From contig JAOARK010000164.1 in NCBI GenBank assembly GCA_025210575.1, positions 1 through 8,916 on the forward strand: a stretch of 8,916 nt of DNA, written 5' to 3'. The stretch's first letter is position 1. Each line of letters opens with the position of its first letter. The notes below the pieces were generated by a model. That model had not been told where the DNA came from, did not search any database, and saw only the letters and a list, made by a program, of their open reading frames with translations. Positions 1-6,158 of the stretch are shown piece by piece. This DNA comes from Schleiferiaceae bacterium. Lineage in GTDB: Bacteria; Bacteroidota; Bacteroidia; Flavobacteriales; Schleiferiaceae. A program made the position numbers and the translations under genes.

Positions 1-2
1 CA

Positions 3-341
3 ATCTATCAATTAGAAACTTTAGCAGGTACAAAATACCTTATTGAAGGAAATGTTCGTGGTTGCTCCTATTGTTTTAGTTCATACATCCAATTGCTTTC
101 CTATCGGAATAATCAATTCTATTTGGAGTTCGAGTACCATGCGGAAAGTAGAGATTGGGGTGAACCCATTTGGGTAAGTGAAGATTTAAAGACAGTAGAA
201 GTCTTTTACCAAACTGATGATCTTACTCCTGAATGTGATTGCGAAAAGCTTGAAGATGGATCTATAAGTAGGTACGACAACCCCATCAATTGTAAATGCG
301 TTTTTGAGTTTGATGGGAGTACGTATGTAAAAAAGAAGTAA
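3..341 (+). CDS. 3' end of an unrecognised, cysteine-containing protein (5' truncated by window)
   Basis: The frame is open from the first base of the window to a TAA at 339-341, giving 112 residues with no start seen, so the gene begins to the left. A TTG at 93 is in frame but is probably internal, because the upstream codons read as normal protein (GTKYLIEGNVRGCSYC). I do not recognise the family. The visible part is rich in aromatic and acidic residues and has six cysteines in pairs (RGCSYC, PECDC, INCKC), which would suit disulfides in an exported protein. The end (FEFDGSTYVKKK) looks like a closing beta strand. It converges on the PLP enzyme gene with only 10 bases between the stops. No function is assigned. 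Confidence 0.6.
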   Translation: MYQLETLAGTKYLIEGNVRGCSYCFSSYIQLLSYRNNQFYLEFEYHAESRDWGEPIWVSEDLKTVEVFYQTDDLTPECDCEKLEDGSISRYDNPINCKCVFEFDGSTYVKKK

Positions 342-351
342 CTGTTCAGAA

Positions 352-2199
352 TTACTTAATACTATTCGCAAACGCCAAGAATACTTCTTTGTGTTTTTCT
401 AAATCTAAATCTGGTGAAACTGCAACACGAGCGATATAATCTTTATCTCCTTCTTTGGTGGTTCCCTGTGTAGAGGTGGCTGGGATGGTCCAATAACAAC
501 CTTTTAGTTGTCCGTAACTCACGCAATACTTACTTTCATTAGGGATCTCAGAGATCATAGAATTGATCAACTGAAGATTCAATTTGCGTTTATGCATTTC
601 TCTTTCCTCATTTGTCTCTCCTTTAGTGGGGAGGTCTAATGAAAATACCGATGGGGTAAATCCTTGAGCCGCCAATTCTTCTGAAACAAAATTGATCTTC
701 GCTTTGGGCATCACATTCTGAATGTAGTTTACAAATTCGCGAGTATTCTTATAGGCATCTTGAATGCGTTGCAGCATTGAGGGCATCTGTTCAGCTAAGA
801 ACGCATATTGCGCAGGTGTTGCTTCGTTATCACAAAGTGTTATATGAAGATCGATCTTCTTCATTAGTGAAGCGGCTTCTTTATTGGCTACACAATAGCC
901 TGCTGTACATTTTCCGCCACTTGGAAATTTAGAACCACTCACATAAGCAATCGTTTGTACAGAGCTTAAATGGTCTGCATCCCTTAAAAAAGAAGTGTTG
1001 GGGCAAAACGTTTGGTCTAAAATGAAGACTGGAGAAATGGCTGCATTTCCAGAAGGTGTCCTGCGCTTTTGTTCCAGAACTTCTTTTAGGTCGTCCATAT
1101 TTGGAACTTCTACTCGTGGGTTGGTTGGGATCTCAGCAATGATATAAGGAACTGCATCTTCCTTAGCGAGTTGATCTAGAATAATGCGTAAGCTCTGTAC
1201 CATGTCATTGTCTCCATCAACCGGGAAATCCGTTACTTCAACATTTTCAAGAGTTGCGGCTACTCTTCTGGCTTGGTCGTTTGTGCCTCCATAGCAGTTT
1301 GGTGGAACCACAATTTTAATGGCTTTTACCGGGTGTTTTTCTACAGCTTCGTGAATCAATCCCATCACAATGGCATATTGCATAGATAAACCACTAGAAG
1401 CCACGATAGGTATGGAGTAGCTGCCGGTAATATTTTGTGCTGTTTCTAATACCTGAGCTTTGTTCGAAGTTGTGTCAATTGAGCCTTCTTCATTTTGTGA
1501 AATACCCATTAGTTGTTGCAATGCACTAAGGCAATTTGCTGGAGTCATGGCGATCGTCTCTCTTCTTCGCACATGTTGAATTTTTGAAACGTAATCTTGA
1601 TTCTCCTTTTTATTAACCAAAACAATACTACCCAACTGAGGATGCGTATTAACTGCAAAGTCAATATTGTTGTTTACTTCAAACTCGCAAATGTTTTCAG
1701 ATTGAGAAAGATATATGGAGCTTCCATTGTAATCTTCAATTTCGGTAATGTTTGAAACAGGATTGAGTTCAAATCGATAACTATATACTTTCTTTAATAG
1801 TTCCTCATCGAACGCTTCCGGTAAGTCTCCCTGATAATTGATTCTTGTTGCCTTTCCAGTTAAAAGGTTTTCACGAAGTACCGCATAAACAGGAATGGTA
1901 GCAGAATCAAAACTAATCACACGTTCAGATGTGGTGTTCTGAGTTTTGGCAATCGTCCATTCTAAAACACAAGAAAGTGGATGACCTAAGCGGATGTAGT
2001 CATAAGCTGTAGGGAGTTCACTCAAGGATTCCTTTGTTGCATGGCCTTGCCTCTGAAGAACTTCCAGTTTTTCCAAGAATTCAGTTTTCGCTAATTCTTC
2101 ATTATAAATATCTAGGCGATGTGTGGTAAGATTAAGCCAATCTTTTGGCATGTTTTCTAATACATCTTTTATGAAAGTCTTTGTGTCTATTCCCGCCAT
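352..2199 (-). CDS. PLP-dependent enzyme, Cys/Met metabolism (cystathionine lyase/synthase-like) family, with long N-terminal extension
   Basis: This is a fold-type I pyridoxal-phosphate enzyme, probably acting on a sulfur amino acid or related substrate in the cytoplasm. Seen in the protein: SSG at 268-270 in the cofactor-phosphate region; YGGTNDQARR at 303-312; EIPTNPRVEVPNMD around 356-369; FILDQTF with the ring-nitrogen aspartate at about 395; and SGSKFPSGG with the likely Schiff-base lysine at 424. Arg591 near the C-terminus could bind the substrate carboxylate. Family members are usually about 380-400 residues. This protein has 615, with roughly 210-250 residues before the recognisable catalytic part and no domain I can name there. 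The ATG is supported by AGGAG three bases upstream and by an in-frame stop further upstream with no other start between. The exact reaction (gamma-synthase, beta- or gamma-lyase, sulfhydrylase) cannot be decided from sequence alone. Confidence 0.85.
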   Translation of the reverse strand: MAGIDTKTFIKDVLENMPKDWLNLTTHRLDIYNEELAKTEFLEKLEVLQRQGHATKESLSELPTAYDYIRLGHPLSCVLEWTIAKTQNTTSERVISFDSATIPVYAVLRENLLTGKATRINYQGDLPEAFDEELLKKVYSYRFELNPVSNITEIEDYNGSSIYLSQSENICEFEVNNNIDFAVNTHPQLGSIVLVNKKENQDYVSKIQHVRRRETIAMTPANCLSALQQLMGISQNEEGSIDTTSNKAQVLETAQNITGSYSIPIVASSGLSMQYAIVMGLIHEAVEKHPVKAIKIVVPPNCYGGTNDQARRVAATLENVEVTDFPVDGDNDMVQSLRIILDQLAKEDAVPYIIAEIPTNPRVEVPNMDDLKEVLEQKRRTPSGNAAISPVFILDQTFCPNTSFLRDADHLSSVQTIAYVSGSKFPSGGKCTAGYCVANKEAASLMKKIDLHITLCDNEATPAQYAFLAEQMPSMLQRIQDAYKNTREFVNYIQNVMPKAKINFVSEELAAQGFTPSVFSLDLPTKGETNEEREMHKRKLNLQLINSMISEIPNESKYCVSYGQLKGCYWTIPATSTQGTTKEGDKDYIARVAVSPDLDLEKHKEVFLAFANSIK

Positions 2200-2367
2200 G
2201 ATCTCCTGAATTAATGGATGGCAATTTTACAGCTATTTTGTCTTTTTTCTATGCTTCAATCGGGAGGATTTCGATTAAATCGCGTTAGAGTGAAATCTTA
2301 TCTTAAGTCAATGCACAGGGTTTTTGGCGAAAGCAATTTTGCAGTGTAATCATTAAGTAAAAATCAG
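2200..2367. promoter_or_regulatory. Divergent intergenic region between PLP enzyme and DUF4386 genes, with a small dyad
   Basis: These 168 bases must hold the promoters of both divergent genes. I found no convincing -33/-7 pair on either strand, only near matches to TAnnTTTG: CAATTTTG about 25 bases before the DUF4386 start, and TAAAATTG on the minus strand. A dyad CGATT-A-AATCG lies at 2272-2282, near the middle, and could be an operator, but it is short and AT-rich enough to arise by chance. No small ORF or RNA structure stands out. Confidence 0.35.
2203..2207 (-). promoter_or_regulatory. Shine-Dalgarno-like AGGAG of the PLP enzyme gene
   Basis: Read on the minus strand, AGGAG lies three bases before the ATG at 2199. 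The spacing is short, but it is the only clear Shine-Dalgarno match in the window. The other genes have AT-rich leaders without one, as is common in Bacteroidota. It supports the chosen start. Confidence 0.5.
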
Positions 2368-3075
2368 ATGACAACTACATTAAACAAAGTGAGACCCTTA
2401 CCAAGACTAGCAGGTATTCTGTATTTATTAATTGCCATCGTTGGTGGATTTAGTATAGGTTATGTTCAGAGTGCAATTGTTGAAGATGGGAATGCTGTTG
2501 CTACATTTAACAATCTGAAAACCAACCTGGGTCTGATGCAAATGGGTATTTCAGGAGACATTGTTGTGTTGGTTTTAGAAACCTGGTTAACGGTACTGCT
2601 TTTCCAATTGTTTAGAGGATTGGGTAAAACCGAAATGTTAATCGCAACTTTTTCGCGATTAGCCATGGCGATTATTATGGCTATAAACCTTGTGATTTAT
2701 TTGGCTCCTTATGTTTTGGTTAGTCAATCTAGTTATGCAGAGTCGATTGGACAGACTTCCGTTGAAGCGTGGGTATTGCTCTTTTTTCAGTTGCATAAGT
2801 ATGGTGAATTAGCATGGCAAGTATTTTTTGCTATTCACTTATTTAGTTTAGGATTTGTTCTTAAGAAAGGGGAAAAGACTCCTAAGGCTTTGGGTTGGCT
2901 AATGTTGATTGGTTCTTTCGGATATGCTGGTGATAGTATTACTCAGTTGGTGCAGGTGAATACGGAGCAAACAGTTATGGTATTTGGGGCACTACTTGTG
3001 CTTGCTGTTATTGCAGAATTTTGGTTTGCCTTTTGGCTGGTCATCAAAGGAAAGGTTCTACAAGAAGTGAAATAA
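2368..3075 (+). CDS. DUF4386 family integral membrane protein
   Basis: This is a 235-residue inner-membrane protein of unknown function. It matches the DUF4386 pattern: an N-terminal RPLPRLAGILYLL segment leading straight into the first helix, then alternating helices and short loops. About six membrane segments are visible, at roughly 12-32, 61-82, 92-118, 134-165, 174-192 and 203-227. A longer polar stretch at 35-58 (VEDGNAVATFNNLKTN) probably faces outside. The C-terminus is short and basic (KGKVLQEVK). The ATG is the first possible one after an in-frame stop just upstream; no Shine-Dalgarno is present. The stop TAA (3073-3075) directly abuts the stop of the convergent Crp/Fnr gene, so the two transcripts must overlap at their 3' ends. 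Family assignment is from pattern recognition; no function is known to me. Confidence 0.85.
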   Translation: MTTTLNKVRPLPRLAGILYLLIAIVGGFSIGYVQSAIVEDGNAVATFNNLKTNLGLMQMGISGDIVVLVLETWLTVLLFQLFRGLGKTEMLIATFSRLAMAIIMAINLVIYLAPYVLVSQSSYAESIGQTSVEAWVLLFFQLHKYGELAWQVFFAIHLFSLGFVLKKGEKTPKALGWLMLIGSFGYAGDSITQLVQVNTEQTVMVFGALLVLAVIAEFWFAFWLVIKGKVLQEVK

Positions 3076-3672
3076 TCAGTGCTTTTGATAATAGCGCTTC
3101 TTTATTCTGCTCAATGATTCTGGTGTAACACCAAGATAACTCGCAATGTGATGCTGAGGAACACGAGTTAGCAAATTTGAATTGTGGGTGAGAAGGTCTT
3201 CAAAGCGCTCTTCGGGAGAAGAAGTCATGAATTTTGCCATGCGCTCTTGAAGAACACCGGCTTCTTTTTGAACCTCTTCCGTAATAAATTCGGCAAGACG
3301 TGGAACACGTTCGCACATTTCGTCCACTAAATTTTGGGTGCCAACAGTAAGGAGGCAATCTTCCATGCAAACCAAATAATGTTTGGAAGGTACTTGGTTA
3401 GTGTAGCTAGAGAAAGAATTAACAGGTTGACCTTCGGTGAAGAATGCGGTTGTTTTCTCTAGACCATCTTTAAGGTAATATTCGCGCACACAGCCTTTTA
3501 CAACGGCATAACACTCCAGAGAAACTACTCCTTCCTTTAGTAAAATGTGTCCTTTTTTAAACTGCTTCAAGATGGTGTGTTTCACAATAGTGTCCACCTC
3601 ATCTTCTTTTAAAAAGGGGAATCCAATGATAAAATCCCTGAGTGCCTCTTCCATGTTTGCTTGATGATTCAT
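3076..3672 (-). CDS. Crp/Fnr family transcriptional regulator
   Basis: This is a 198-residue DNA-binding regulator. Residues 10-120 have the cyclic-nucleotide-binding (cNMP) beta-roll pattern: KKGHILLKEG at 39-48, then YAVVKGCVREYY at 55-66 and FFTEGQPVNSF at 77-87. A long dimerisation helix follows (about 122-148), then a C-terminal winged helix-turn-helix with the recognition part VPQHHIASYLGVTPESLSRI at 171-190. The PxxxIASYLGVTPESLSRI signature is typical of the short Crp-like regulators abundant in Bacteroidota. The canonical cAMP-contact RxS motif in the roll is not evident, and there is no N-terminal FNR-style cysteine cluster, so the effector is unknown. The gene lies 49 bases downstream of the hydrolase gene on the same strand and may share its transcript. 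A palindrome sits just before its start. Confidence 0.92.
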   Translation of the reverse strand: MNHQANMEEALRDFIIGFPFLKEDEVDTIVKHTILKQFKKGHILLKEGVVSLECYAVVKGCVREYYLKDGLEKTTAFFTEGQPVNSFSSYTNQVPSKHYLVCMEDCLLTVGTQNLVDEMCERVPRLAEFITEEVQKEAGVLQERMAKFMTSSPEERFEDLLTHNSNLLTRVPQHHIASYLGVTPESLSRIKKRYYQKH

Positions 3673-3688
3673 TCCGATAAATGTAGTT

Positions 3689-3698
3689 CAATTAATTG
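3689..3698. promoter_or_regulatory. Palindrome CAATTAATTG upstream of the Crp/Fnr gene (possible operator)
   Basis: A perfect 10-base palindrome lies 17-26 bases before the regulator's ATG. On the minus strand, TACATTTA between it and the start matches the Bacteroidota -7 element TAnnTTTG at 7 of 8 positions. If that is a promoter, the mRNA would be nearly leaderless. The palindrome could be a self-binding site, but an AT-rich 10-mer can be accidental. Confidence 0.25.
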
Positions 3699-3721
3699 CC
3701 TTGATTGATGCAATTTAGAGT

Positions 3722-4765
3722 TTAGTAGCGTCCGTAAAATTCTAGAATATGGTTCATGATTTCAATACGCTGCTCGTCTTTTTCCACTAAGAGTTCATGC
3801 TTGGCATTTTTTATGGTAAAAGCTTCACATGTTTTGTTTAGTTCTTGCGCTTTTTCTATAAAATGTTGGTGAGCTTTTGGGTAGACAATTTTTTCGTCTT
3901 TCGCTGAGAATAAGATAAAAGGTGTTTGGATTTCTGATATGTTCTCAAATAAATATTCGAATTGATCGCAGGAACGATCTATCCATTGATAAGATGCACC
4001 TCCTAGTTTTGCTTGCGGTACTGCAGCGAAGGCTTCGTTCATTCTCTTATATCGAATCTCAGAACCTGTAAGTTTATTGTGTTTAAAATTCAGTTTGTCG
4101 TCTTGGTATTCGCTTTGACCTGCAGCGTATTTGGGTGTCTCGTTAACGAGTAATTTGGTGGCACTACATGTTCCTGGACGCAAGCCTAACATTGGTGAAG
4201 AAAATGCTGCTGCGTCAAAATCATTTGGATATTGTTCTAGATAGGTCATACCGATGGCACCACCCATAGAATGTGCTAACAAATATTTTTTTGAATGTGA
4301 ATTTCGCATCAACTCCTGTTCATAGAAGTATCGCATGTCATCAATGTAAAATTGAAAAGTATCAATATAGCCCATATCATGATCGTCTGTCATACGCCCG
4401 GATTGCCCTTGTCCTCTGTGATCATGAATGTAAATTGAGTAGCCAATTTGGTATAGGTCGTAAATGAGCTCTTTGTATTTTATAGCGGCCTCTGTACGCC
4501 CGGCTGAGATGAGAATTGCAGGGCTATTCTGTTTTTCTTGAATGAAAGTTTTGTAATAAATTTTCAAGTTTGCCTGGCCAATAAAATACCCTTCTTTGCC
4601 CTGTGAGTAAAAGGATTCAATTTTAGAAACGTACATGGAATCTAATAAGTTTTCCTCTGTCGTCAAATTATGGATATTCTCCTCTTTTTGAAGAGCAACA
4701 AAATTTACTTTACATGATGGGAATAAAAAAAGAGCAAGAGTTATTAGAGGTAATAATCTGATCAT
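3722..4765 (-). CDS. Alpha/beta hydrolase, lysophospholipase L2 (PldB)-like, possible lipoprotein
   Basis: This is a 347-residue serine hydrolase of the Hydrolase_4 / lysophospholipase group. Seen: the oxyanion-side motif HDHRGQGQSGR at 114-124, nucleophile elbow AHSMGG with Ser166, a likely catalytic aspartate at 290 (FSAKDEKIV) and histidine at 323 (NAKHELL). The DHRGQGxSGR...D...YIDDM and AHSMGGA wording closely resembles E. coli PldB, which acts on lysophospholipids and monoacylglycerols; the substrate here is inferred. The N-terminus is a hydrophobic signal (LLPLITLALFLFPSC) ending in Cys18, followed by polar residues. That suits a lipoprotein or at least an exported protein, although the lipobox (FPSC) is not canonical. 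The gene precedes the Crp/Fnr gene by 49 bases on the same strand. There is no Shine-Dalgarno, and a 7-base inverted repeat lies just upstream of the start. Confidence 0.88.
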   Translation of the reverse strand: MIRLLPLITLALFLFPSCKVNFVALQKEENIHNLTTEENLLDSMYVSKIESFYSQGKEGYFIGQANLKIYYKTFIQEKQNSPAILISAGRTEAAIKYKELIYDLYQIGYSIYIHDHRGQGQSGRMTDDHDMGYIDTFQFYIDDMRYFYEQELMRNSHSKKYLLAHSMGGAIGMTYLEQYPNDFDAAAFSSPMLGLRPGTCSATKLLVNETPKYAAGQSEYQDDKLNFKHNKLTGSEIRYKRMNEAFAAVPQAKLGGASYQWIDRSCDQFEYLFENISEIQTPFILFSAKDEKIVYPKAHQHFIEKAQELNKTCEAFTIKNAKHELLVEKDEQRIEIMNHILEFYGRY

Positions 4766-4779
4766 AGTTGAGATTGTTA

Positions 4780-4800
4780 TTCAATATTCAAGTTATTGAA
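4780..4800. repeat. Inverted repeat TTCAATA-N7-TATTGAA before the hydrolase gene
   Basis: Perfect 7-base arms (4780-4786 and 4794-4800) with a 7-base spacer lie 15-35 bases upstream of the hydrolase ATG on its coding strand. The position suits an operator or a leader hairpin. The arms are AT-rich, so a thermodynamically strong hairpin is unlikely. Confidence 0.35.
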
Positions 4801-4831
4801 ATAAATTGTTGGACTCGAATTTCAGTTTGAA

Positions 4832-4850
4832 CTTTCAATACGCCTGAAAG
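4832..4850. repeat. Short inverted repeat CTTTCA-N7-TGAAAG between GrpB and hydrolase genes
   Basis: Six-base perfect arms with a 7-base loop lie in the 144-base gap downstream of the GrpB gene. In the direction of GrpB transcription (minus strand) no T-run follows, so it does not look like an intrinsic terminator for that gene. The T-rich stretch at 4857-4876 is on the plus strand, where no gene ends. The rest of the gap holds nothing else I recognise. Confidence 0.25.
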
Positions 4851-4909
4851 GTTCTGTTCTTTTTTATCTTTTGTAAGAGTGTTTGTCCATTTTAGAATCT
4901 GAAAAGAAA

Positions 4910-5431
4910 TTATTGAGATTGACTCAATCCAATGGATTTCTTTTCAATCCGTCTAATAAATTCCGATTTAGCATTAGCATACTCATTTTCATCCTCCCAA
5001 TCTCGAGCAGCTAATTCTAGCTTTAGGGCTTCGTAGGCTTTACGATCTTGTTTATTCCTTCTCATATGGTTGCGAAAAGCTAAATGTCTTTTCCAGAATT
5101 CGGTTCCAATTTCTACCATATGAATGTGGTGTGTTCTGATACCATTCTTTTCTTTCGTGAAGAACCTGCGGTAAGGCATTAGGTCTTCGTATTTAGAAAT
5201 GTACTTGTATCCCAGCTTTGTGATTTTGGGAATGATTTGTTCTGCTGTTTCAAAATTCTCCAAACCAATGAGAATGTCGATTATAGGCTTTGCTGCAAGG
5301 CCTTTTATAGCGGTACTGCCCATGTGTTCTATTTTATGATTCACGCCCTGTAAAACGGTTTCTAAAAGATCGGCTTCTTTTTGGAAGATTGCCGGCCATT
5401 GTGGGTTGTATAGAGAGAGGGTGATTTGCAT
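4910..5431 (-). CDS. GrpB family protein (UPF0157, nucleotidyltransferase-like fold)
   Basis: This is a 173-residue cytoplasmic protein of about the usual family length. The diagnostic block is at 34-56: IEHMGSTAIKGLAAKPIIDI, with the GST loop at 38-40 and KPxID with Asp52, as in the nucleotidyltransferase superfamily. It opens with the typical YNPQWPAIFQKEA (8-20). The conserved RTHHIHMVE lies at 99-107 and FWKRHLAFRNHMR at 112-124. The C-terminus is a charged helix (RKAYEALKLELAARDW and on). GrpB proteins are widespread and their reaction is not firmly established; catalysis of nucleotide or phosphate transfer is inferred from the fold. The gene diverges from TetR with 79-118 bases between starts, depending on the TetR start chosen, and its promoter region includes the GTAAC array. 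Confidence 0.92.
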   Translation of the reverse strand: MQITLSLYNPQWPAIFQKEADLLETVLQGVNHKIEHMGSTAIKGLAAKPIIDILIGLENFETAEQIIPKITKLGYKYISKYEDLMPYRRFFTKEKNGIRTHHIHMVEIGTEFWKRHLAFRNHMRRNKQDRKAYEALKLELAARDWEDENEYANAKSEFIRRIEKKSIGLSQSQ

Positions 5432-5502
5432 TTAGCCAATTTATTGAAACTTGAATTATCAGAAATTAAAATGTGACGAATAAAATAAATAAAACAAAAA
5501 AA

Positions 5503-5550
5503 GTAACATTATGAGTTTTGTTGTAACTTTGTGCAATCATTGTAACAAAA
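5503..5550 (+). promoter_or_regulatory. Putative TetR operator/promoter: three GTAAC repeats and a TAnnTTTG -7 element
   Basis: GTAAC occurs at 5503-5507, 5523-5527 and 5542-5546, spaced 20 and 19 bases, close to two helical turns. The last two are part of a 7-base direct repeat TTGTAAC (5521-5527, 5540-5546). An inverted pair TTTTGTT (5516-5522) / AACAAAA (5544-5550) brackets the block. TAACTTTG at 5524-5531 matches the Bacteroidota -7 consensus TAnnTTTG exactly, although no good -33 TTG is found 17-20 bases before it. The arrangement suggests a promoter occluded by the TetR protein itself. That it is an operator is inference. Confidence 0.4.
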
Positions 5551-6158
5551 TGAAAGTTCAGAAGAAAATAGCATACAATAAAAGTCAACAGGCCATCATA
5601 GAGGCTGCGCGCACTTTGTTCTGGAAATATGGCGTAAAAAAAGTTTCTGTAGAAGAAATAGCCAAAGAGGCAGGTGTGAGTAAAATGACCTTTTATCGCG
5701 GCTTTAAGAATAAGATAGATATTGTCAATAGTCTGCTTGTTCAGATTTCTGAGAAGGGAATGCAGGACTATAAGGCTATCATGAATTCTAATATGAGCTT
5801 TACGGAAAAAGTCAACTCCATGATTTTAATAAAGCACCAGAATTCAGAAGGTGTGAGCGAAGAATTTATTCGTGATGTATTTGGTGTGGAGCAAGAGGTT
5901 TGGCAAAAAACCATATCGGAGTATCAAACTGCTATGCATAAAGAATTATACAACGATTTTGCTAAAGCACAGAAGGAAGGTTGGATTCGTCAGGACATGA
6001 GCTTAGATTTTGTTTTTTACATGTTAGAAGATATGCAAGCAAAAGTGCGTGACGCTAAGTTCCTGGCTTTACATAATGGCGATTTGCACGCTTCAATTAT
6101 GGAAATAACAAAGTTTTTCTTTTATGGCGTAATTCCTGAAAAAGACCACCAAAAATGA
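5550..6158 (+). CDS. TetR/AcrR family transcriptional regulator
   Basis: This one-component repressor is likely to control the downstream export genes. From the ATG at 5550 it is 202 residues. The longer frame from the ATG at 5511 adds 13 residues (MSFVVTLCNHCNK). I prefer 5550 because that extension overlaps the -7-like element and repeat array and does not resemble a TetR N-terminus, whereas MKVQKKIAYNKSQQAIIEAA does. In the 202-residue numbering, helix 1 runs about 11-27 (QQAIIEAARTLFWKYG) and the helix-turn-helix about 32-55, with VEEIAKEAGVSKMTFYRGFK. The C-terminal ligand and dimer domain is mostly helical, without a recognisable ligand motif. The stop TGA overlaps the ATG of the barrel gene (ATGA), so the two are probably translationally coupled. 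There is no Shine-Dalgarno before either start. Confidence 0.9.
   Translation: MKVQKKIAYNKSQQAIIEAARTLFWKYGVKKVSVEEIAKEAGVSKMTFYRGFKNKIDIVNSLLVQISEKGMQDYKAIMNSNMSFTEKVNSMILIKHQNSEGVSEEFIRDVFGVEQEVWQKTISEYQTAMHKELYNDFAKAQKEGWIRQDMSLDFVFYMLEDMQAKVRDAKFLALHNGDLHASIMEITKFFFYGVIPEKDHQK

Noticed and set aside
93..341. TTG at 93 as the start of a complete 82-residue gene
   Set aside because: The frame stays open upstream to the window edge with protein-like sequence, and there is no Shine-Dalgarno or promoter signal, so it is more likely the end of a longer gene.
3076..3672. FNR-type oxygen sensor with an Fe-S cluster
   Set aside because: The protein's cysteines (54, 61, 102, 106, 120) are scattered through the beta-roll, and there is no N-terminal cysteine cluster.
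4273..4467. Plus-strand ORF inside the hydrolase gene
   Set aside because: Lies wholly opposite a well-supported coding region with intact catalytic motifs, and its translation resembles no protein.
4832..4876. Hairpin plus T-rich stretch as an intrinsic terminator
   Set aside because: The T-run follows the hairpin only on the plus strand, where no gene ends. In the direction of GrpB transcription there is no T-run.
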